DNA of 8,969 nucleotides, taken from contig JAKLHH010000235.1 of NCBI GenBank assembly GCA_022710245.1, forward strand, positions 1 through 8,969. Direction: 5' to 3'. This document shows positions 4,788 to 8,969 of this stretch, one piece after another. Both the position numbers and the translations under genes were made by a program. The stretch's first letter is position 1; the number at the start of each line of letters is the position of its first letter. Source of the DNA: Myxococcota bacterium (GTDB lineage Bacteria; Myxococcota; Polyangia; GCA-2747355; JAKLHH01). The notes under the pieces were generated by a model. It was not told the origin of the DNA. It saw only the letters and a list, made by a program, of their open reading frames with translations, and searched no databases.

Positions 4788-6086
4788 ATGGAACGGCTCG
4801 CCGGGAATCTACGTGTCGAGGGGGAGCGGGCGGAGGGAGTGCAGCGGGCGGAGGGAGCGCGAGGACGGCGCGGCTACCGCTGGGTCGTGCTCGCCGCCTT
4901 CACGCTCGTCGCCGGGGCGAGCCAGATGCTCTGGCTCAACTTCGCGCCGATCCTGACCGAGATCCAGAAGCGCTATGCTGTCAGCGAGCTCCTCGCCAGC
5001 GGGCTGGTCTTCGTCTTCCCGCTGCTTTACGTGCTCCTCTCGGTCCCCGCCGGCGTGATGACCGACCGCCGCGGCTACCTGCGCACCGTCGGGCTCGGCG
5101 CCGTGCTGCAGGCGGTCTTCGCCGCTGTCCGCGTCTACGACGGCAGCTTCTGGGCGCTCCTCGCCGGACAGGCGGGGATCGCGGCCGCGCAGCCGCTCAT
5201 CCTGAACGGCATCTCCAAGCTGATCTCCGACTGGTTCACCGAGGAGCAGGGCGCGCTCGCGACCGGGCTCGGCACCGTCGGCATGTTCCTCGGCATGGCC
5301 GCCGGGATGGCCGCCTCGCCGGCGCTCGTCGGCGCCCTCGGTCTGCGCGGCGCGATGATCGTCTTCGCCGGTGCGGCCGCGGCCATCGCCGTGGCCTTCC
5401 TCGCCCTCGCCCGCACGAGCGGCGCCGGGCAGTCGCGCGACGCTGCCGCGAGCGTCCACCGGAGCGGGCAGGGTGACGCCAGCCCCGCGGCGCCCACCCG
5501 CGGCGCGCTGCGGGGCCTCTTCGGCCGCGATCTCGTCCTCGTCTTCGTGCTCTGCTTCCTCGGCCTCGGCTTCTTCAACGGGCTCACCACCTGGCTGGAG
5601 GGGATCCTCGGCCAGAACGGCGTCAGCGCCGTCGACGCGGGCATGGTCGGCGCGCTCCTCATCCTCGGCGGCATCGGCGGCGCCGCGACCATCCCGGCGC
5701 TCTCGGACCGCGCCCGCCGGCGGAAGCCCTTCCTCGTCCTCTGCGCGGTCGGCGCGCTCGCCACGCTCTACCCGCTCTGCGTGGTCCACAGCTACACGCT
5801 CCTCCTCGTCCTCGCCGGCGCGCTCGGCTTCCTCTTCCTGCCCGCCTACGCGCTGCTCCTCGAGATGTCGGCGGAGCTCGCGGGGCCGGAGCGCGCAGGC
5901 TCGGCGACCGGGATCTTGATGATGACCGGCAACGCGGGCGGCGTGGTCACCATCATCCTGATGCAGGTGGTGAAGGGCGCGGGCGCGAGCTGGCGGCCGG
6001 CCGTCCTGCTCATGCTGGGGATGCTCGGGCTGACGCTGGTGCTCACGCTCGTCGTCGGCGAGACGTTTCAGCGCCGGTCAGGCTGA
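4788..6086 (+). CDS. Major facilitator superfamily transporter (SLC49/FLVCR-like, tentative)
   Basis: Inner-membrane transporter of 432 residues with about 12 hydrophobic segments in two bundles, split by a hydrophilic loop at about 210-245. MFS motif A is visible as G89-VMT-D93-R94-R-G96 between helices 2 and 3, with a degenerate copy (ALSDRARRRKP) in the second half. The first helix pattern (YRWVVLAAF, LWLNFAPI) and the helix 4-5 region (GISKLISDWFTEEQGALATGLG) resemble the SLC49/FLVCR group, whose animal members move choline, ethanolamine or haem. This subfamily call is by eye. The start has a GGGAGG site eight to nine bases upstream. The cytoplasmic N-terminus contains an 18-bp in-frame duplication. 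It is co-directional with the lipid-type operon but 813 bp from it, so a shared role (substrate uptake) is only a possibility. Its 3' end is copied into the downstream spacer. Confidence 0.88.
   Translation: MERLAGNLRVEGERAEGVQRAEGARGRRGYRWVVLAAFTLVAGASQMLWLNFAPILTEIQKRYAVSELLASGLVFVFPLLYVLLSVPAGVMTDRRGYLRTVGLGAVLQAVFAAVRVYDGSFWALLAGQAGIAAAQPLILNGISKLISDWFTEEQGALATGLGTVGMFLGMAAGMAASPALVGALGLRGAMIVFAGAAAAIAVAFLALARTSGAGQSRDAAASVHRSGQGDASPAAPTRGALRGLFGRDLVLVFVLCFLGLGFFNGLTTWLEGILGQNGVSAVDAGMVGALLILGGIGGAATIPALSDRARRRKPFLVLCAVGALATLYPLCVVHSYTLLLVLAGALGFLFLPAYALLLEMSAELAGPERAGSATGILMMTGNAGGVVTIILMQVVKGAGASWRPAVLLMLGMLGLTLVLTLVVGETFQRRSG
4825..4857. repeat. In-frame 15-bp direct repeat in the MFS N-terminus
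   Basis: AGCGGGCGGAGGGAG occurs at 4825-4839 and 4843-4857, offset by 18 bp, so the protein reads ERAEG twice within GERAEGVQRAEGARG. It precedes the first membrane helix and should be tolerated as a cytoplasmic tail. Confidence 0.75.
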
Positions 6087-6260
6087 GAGGTCGCCGGCGT
6101 TTCCTCCGAAGAACCAGATCGGGCGAAGCGACAACTATCCTGAGAGGTCGTCGGGGAGACGTCTCAGCGCCGTCAGGCTGAGAGGTCGTCGGCGAGACGT
6201 TTCAGCGCCGTGAGGCTGAGAGGTCGTCGGCGAGATGTTTCAGCGTCGGTCAGGCTGAGG
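6051..6260. repeat. About 38-bp repeat, four copies, spanning the ends of two convergent genes
   Basis: The last part of the MFS gene and its stop (from 6051) recurs as three adjacent units at 6146-6183, 6184-6221 and 6222-6260. About 50 bp of unrelated sequence separate the first copy from the other three. Every copy contains an arm TTTCAGC or TCTCAGC and an arm GCTGAG that can pair. The first copy supplies the MFS TGA, and the last supplies the TGA (6240-6242) and final six codons of the minus-strand lipoprotein gene. Confidence 0.88.
6162..6183. terminator. Candidate bidirectional hairpin between convergent genes
   Basis: TCTCAGC (6162-6168) and GCTGAGA (6177-6183) form a perfect 7-bp stem with an 8-base loop. 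Equivalent but weaker stems lie at 6066-6088, 6200-6221 and 6238-6259. Being symmetrical, they could end transcription from either side. No T-tract is present, so an intrinsic terminator is uncertain. Confidence 0.35.
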
Positions 6261-7541
6261 CGCGCCGGTCGCGTCGACGGCTCTGGCCTCCCGCCGTGCG
6301 TCAGGGACGCCGGCGTCAGGCGGGACGAGGACCGCGAGGACCTTCCTCGCGCCCTCGCGAGAGGAGGCCGCCACCGAGTCGTCCGCGGCGAGGGAGGCGA
6401 GGCCCTTGCGCAGCGCCGGCGAGTCGGCGGCGATGAGCAGCGCGAGCAGCGGCGCGATGCTCCCGGGCCTGCAGCCCTGGACCGCCGCGTGGCGGACCTT
6501 GTAGAGAGGGTAGGGCGAGAGCTTCTGCTCCGGCGCCCTGCGGAGCGCCGCGAGGAGCGGGGCGGCGGCCTTCTCCGGCGCGTGGTTGACGACCAGCGCC
6601 GCGCTCGCGCACCAGGCATGGTGCCGGTCGGCGGCGGCGTCGAGGCCGGGGAGCGGCGTCAGCCTCGGCGCCAGCAGGTCGGCTGCCTTCGCGCAGTCGC
6701 CGTCCTGGGCGAGCGTCGCGAGCGCCAGCGTCAGCGGCGGCGGGCAGTCCGCGCCGCAGCGCTTCAGATCGGCCTCCACGCGGACGCAGAGCGGGCCTGC
6801 CGCGACCCGGGCGAGCTCGTAGCCCTTGACGTCCCCGCACGCCTCGCCCGCGGCGAGCTTCGCGTAGACAGGCTCGAAGGCCTCCTGGCCGCCGTGCGTG
6901 AGCGCGGGCTCGGCGAGCTCGTGCTCGAACTTGCAGCTCCTCAGCCTGGCGAGGATGGTGCCCTGGTGCTTCTTCACGCGCTCGGCGTCGAGCGCCCGGT
7001 AGAGGTTCCGGTGCGCCGGGACCTTGCCGGTCAGCATCTGCTCGATCGCGTCGTCGAAGGAGGGCATCGCCTTCAGCGCCGCCGCCGCGTCGGCGGGGAG
7101 CTTCGCGGCGTACGGCACCGGCAGCCCCTTCGGGGGCAGGTAGACCGCCACCGGCGAGTAGGGGAGCGCCCGCGCGGTGGCGAGCACCACCTCTCCCTCG
7201 CTGCGCGTCCTCACCTCCGTCTTCGTCTTCTTGCAGGTGCGATCGACGACGGTGCAGGCGTCCTGGACGTACCCCTCCATCGGCACGACCGTCGAGGTGC
7301 CGCCCCGGCTCGCCTTCAGGTGCCAGGTCCCGCGGCACTGGCGCGTCGGCGTCGCGATGCTGCCGCGACCGCCGCCGTGACCCTTCCACTCGCGGTCCCA
7401 GCGGCACTCGACGACGAGGTCCCATCCGCCCTTGCTCTCGCGGGTCTTCTCGACGGTCTTGCCGCACGGCTGCAGGAGGCAGCCGACCAGCGCGAGCGCG
7501 GCGGCCAGCGTGAGGAGTCGGAGCGAGCGCAGGGTCGACAT
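6240..7541 (-). CDS. Predicted lipoprotein of unknown function
   Basis: Protein of 433 residues exported by a lipoprotein signal peptide: MSTLRSLR, hydrophobic stretch 9-20, lipobox LVGC with acylated C21. I do not recognise the family. Residues 30-125 are rich in Cys, Trp and charged residues and predict beta structure (WDLVVECRWDREW, then GTWHLKASRGG). Residues 130-400 are Ala/Leu-rich helices with several Cys, and the end (APLLAALRRAP, IAPLLALLIAADSP, ALRKGLASLAADD) looks like HEAT-type helical pairs. The tail VPPDAGVPDARREA is a low-complexity ending often seen in Myxococcota lipoproteins. The start has GGGAGAGGA just upstream, 16 bp after the SDR stop, so the two genes are probably cotranscribed. 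The final six codons and stop lie inside the 38-bp repeat, so the C-terminus may have been rewritten by the repeat expansion. Confidence 0.85.
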   Translation of the reverse strand: MSTLRSLRLLTLAAALALVGCLLQPCGKTVEKTRESKGGWDLVVECRWDREWKGHGGGRGSIATPTRQCRGTWHLKASRGGTSTVVPMEGYVQDACTVVDRTCKKTKTEVRTRSEGEVVLATARALPYSPVAVYLPPKGLPVPYAAKLPADAAAALKAMPSFDDAIEQMLTGKVPAHRNLYRALDAERVKKHQGTILARLRSCKFEHELAEPALTHGGQEAFEPVYAKLAAGEACGDVKGYELARVAAGPLCVRVEADLKRCGADCPPPLTLALATLAQDGDCAKAADLLAPRLTPLPGLDAAADRHHAWCASAALVVNHAPEKAAAPLLAALRRAPEQKLSPYPLYKVRHAAVQGCRPGSIAPLLALLIAADSPALRKGLASLAADDSVAASSREGARKVLAVLVPPDAGVPDARREARAVDATGAPQPDRR

Positions 7542-7557
7542 GGTTCCTCTCCCGCGA

Positions 7558-8418
7558 TCAGACCGGGGCGAGCGGCGTCCCGTCGGAGGTCGGGACCCTC
7601 CCCAGCAGCGTGGTGGTGACCAGCCTGCTGAGCCCGAGGTAGCCCGAGGTGGTGGCTCGCTTGAGGAGCCAGAGCGGGATCAGCTCGGGACCGCTCACGA
7701 CCAGGCCCTGCTTCCGCCGCACCGCCTCGACGATGCGCTCTGCCAGCCGCTCGGGCCCCGGCGCCCAGCGCCGCATCAGCTGGTCGAGCCTCTCGTGTGC
7801 GCTCTCCGGCAGGTCGATGTGGCCGGCGCGGAAGAGGTTGGTGCGGATGGTGCCGGGGCAGACCAGCGTGACGCCGATGCCGCGGCCCGGCAGCTCGGCG
7901 GCCAGGGACTCGGTGAGCCCCACGACGGCGAACTTGCTCGCGCAGTAGGCGGCCACGCGGGGCAGCCCGATCAGCCCAGCCATCGAGGCGGTGTTGACGA
8001 GGTGACCTCCGCCGCCCTGCGCGATCATCCGCGGGATGAAGGCGGTGACGCCGTTGATCACGCTCCACAGGTTGCAGCCGAGCACCCAGCGCCAGTCCTC
8101 GATCGAGGTGCGCTCGACGGCGCCGGCGCTGACCACGCCCGCGTTGTTGTGGAGCACGTCGACGCGGCCCTCCCGGTCGTAGATCGCCTGCGCCAGGGCC
8201 TCGACGGCGGAGTGATCGGCGCAGTCGACCAGGTGCGGGACGCCGCCCAGCTCCGCCGCGGCAGCCTCGAGCGCGGGCGCGTTGAGATCGACCAGGTGCA
8301 GGCGGGCCCCCTCGCGGGCGAAGGCGGCGGCGGTGGCGCGGCCGATGCCGGACGCGGAGCCCGTGATGACGACGACGCGATCCTTGAACGAGCGCAACGT
8401 ACCCTCCGGTTGGGTCAT
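7558..8418 (-). CDS. Short-chain dehydrogenase/reductase (classical SDR)
   Basis: Cytoplasmic NAD(P)-dependent oxidoreductase of 286 residues with one Rossmann domain. The cofactor loop is T19-G-SAS-G24-I-G26, and D44 at the end of beta-2 favours NAD(H) over NADP(H). NNAG is at 91-94. The catalytic tetrad is N116, S145, Y158 and K162 (YCASK). After PGTI (NAD-binding PG motif) the C-terminus carries a hydrophobic stretch (LIPLWLLKRATTSGYLGLSRLVTTTLL) of the kind found in SDRs acting on lipid or other hydrophobic substrates; the substrate itself is unknown. ATG 8418 is chosen because the Rossmann strand begins about 14 residues later. A GGGAG lies upstream at a long spacing (about 12 bases). 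It is the first gene of a two-gene minus-strand unit with the lipoprotein and is divergent from the gene at the right edge (183-bp spacer). Confidence 0.93.
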   Translation of the reverse strand: MTQPEGTLRSFKDRVVVITGSASGIGRATAAAFAREGARLHLVDLNAPALEAAAAELGGVPHLVDCADHSAVEALAQAIYDREGRVDVLHNNAGVVSAGAVERTSIEDWRWVLGCNLWSVINGVTAFIPRMIAQGGGGHLVNTASMAGLIGLPRVAAYCASKFAVVGLTESLAAELPGRGIGVTLVCPGTIRTNLFRAGHIDLPESAHERLDQLMRRWAPGPERLAERIVEAVRRKQGLVVSGPELIPLWLLKRATTSGYLGLSRLVTTTLLGRVPTSDGTPLAPV

Positions 8419-8601
8419 GATCGTCGAAAGCTCCCGGGCTGTACAGGCTCTCGAGCGCCAGGCCGGGCTCTTGAACGGTCACCTCTTGCTCCGTCGACGA
8501 GACGGCGTGCGGGCCTCTGCAGTGGCAGGACACCAGCACGCGCGCCCCCATGGCCTCGCCCCGAGGTGGCGCGGGCGCGGCGATCGTGTGACAGTGGAGG
8601 C

Positions 8602-8969
8602 GTGACGAGCACGCCCAGCGAGCTGGCACAGCCGAGCGGCCGCAGGTCCCGCGCCGGGCTCCTCCTCGTGCTCCCCTTCCTCGCGCTCCCCGCGCTGACG
8701 GCGAGCACGCTGCCCCCGAAGCACCAGCGCCCCACCGCGCCGATGTTGGTCGAGCCGCTCCTCCTCGACCACCGGGGCGCCGCTCGTGTCATCCTGCTCG
8801 GCGCCACCTCGCCCGTCGCGCAGGTCCACGATCTCGAGGGGCACGCGCTGGGACGGCTGGGCCCGGCGGAGGGCACCCACCAGCAGGCGCTCTGGCTGCG
8901 GGCCGGCAGGCTGCTCCTCTTTCTCGGCGACGAGCCGGACGCGAAGATCGAGCAGGCCCACCTCGGGCT
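8602..8969 (+). CDS. Secreted or membrane-anchored protein of unknown function (3' partial)
   Basis: An open frame with no stop runs from GTG 8602 to the right edge (122 codons visible). Residues 14-18 are basic (RRSRA), followed by a hydrophobic core (GLLLVLPFLALPALTA) and a possible signal-peptidase site after ALTA, so export by Sec, or N-terminal anchoring, is likely. The mature part alternates short beta-like strands (ARVILLGATSPVAQVHDLEG, then RLLLFLGDEP) and suggests a beta-rich or propeller-type domain, but I recognise no family. GGAGG at 8596-8600 is only one base from the GTG, too close for ideal initiation. No in-frame start upstream is available before 8581, so the start is uncertain. 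Minus-strand open frames across this stretch lack any domain, and the export signal supports the plus strand. Confidence 0.6.
   Translation, partial: MTSTPSELAQPSGRRSRAGLLLVLPFLALPALTASTLPPKHQRPTAPMLVEPLLLDHRGAARVILLGATSPVAQVHDLEGHALGRLGPAEGTHQQALWLRAGRLLLFLGDEPDAKIEQAHLG

Noticed and set aside
4809..5789. 326-codon minus-strand frame opposite the MFS gene
   Set aside because: Composition is Glu/Asp/Arg-rich shadow coding, while the plus strand shows 12 membrane segments and MFS motif A.
6210..7619. 469-codon plus-strand frame opposite the lipoprotein
   Set aside because: Arg-rich translation with no domain, while the opposite strand has a clear signal peptide, lipobox and ribosome binding site.
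8415..8961. Minus-strand frames at the right edge
   Set aside because: No domain or signal is seen. The plus-strand frame has a signal peptide and a more protein-like composition, although its own start is not ideal.

Overview
The window is very GC-rich (by eye about 70% or more) bacterial DNA. It has GTG as well as ATG starts, purine-rich ribosome binding sites, a lipoprotein with a DAGVPDA-type tail, and many short tandem duplications. This fits a large-genome Myxococcota (deltaproteobacterial, Polyangiales/Sandaracinus-like) chromosome. The assignment rests on style, not on a marker gene. No RNA gene, transposase, integrase or CRISPR array is visible.

Layout. Plus strand, 1-2926: a three-gene operon. 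It encodes (i) a membrane CDP-alcohol phosphatidyltransferase with a degenerate nucleotidyltransferase-like domain in front, open at the left edge; (ii) a HAD-family hydrolase; and (iii) an intact sugar-nucleotidyltransferase-fold (LicC/IPCT-type) enzyme, joined to the HAD gene by an ATGA overlap. A hairpin and a decamer repeat array follow. Next on the plus strand (3111-3974) is an ATP-grasp protein whose motifs recall inositol-phosphate kinases and RimK-type ligases. Positions 3975-4787 are non-coding and hold a 20-bp array, an 18-bp array and several palindromes. A 12-helix MFS transporter (4788-6086), tentatively SLC49/FLVCR-like, follows. It converges on a minus-strand pair: a classical SDR (8418-7558) followed 16 bp later by a lipoprotein gene (7541-6240). 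At the right edge a secreted or membrane-anchored protein of unknown function begins on the plus strand, divergent from the SDR.

How the genes could work together (inference). The nucleotidyltransferase would activate a phosphorylated alcohol (inositol, choline or a similar polyol) as a CDP derivative. The CDP-alcohol transferase would move that head group or phosphate onto an acceptor in the membrane. The HAD enzyme could dephosphorylate an intermediate, and the ATP-grasp protein could phosphorylate or ligate a substrate. The set resembles the parts list of the IPCT/DIPPS (di-myo-inositol phosphate) and CDP-inositol/CDP-choline pathways, but the gene complement does not match any pathway I can name. 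It is the best candidate here for an undescribed system, probably a polar-lipid or compatible-solute pathway.

The other striking feature is structural. Tandem duplications are frequent, and two of them copy the 3' end of a gene, including its stop codon, into the downstream spacer (after the CDP-alcohol transferase and after the MFS gene). In the MFS case the copied unit carries a small hairpin and supplies the stop codons of both converging genes.
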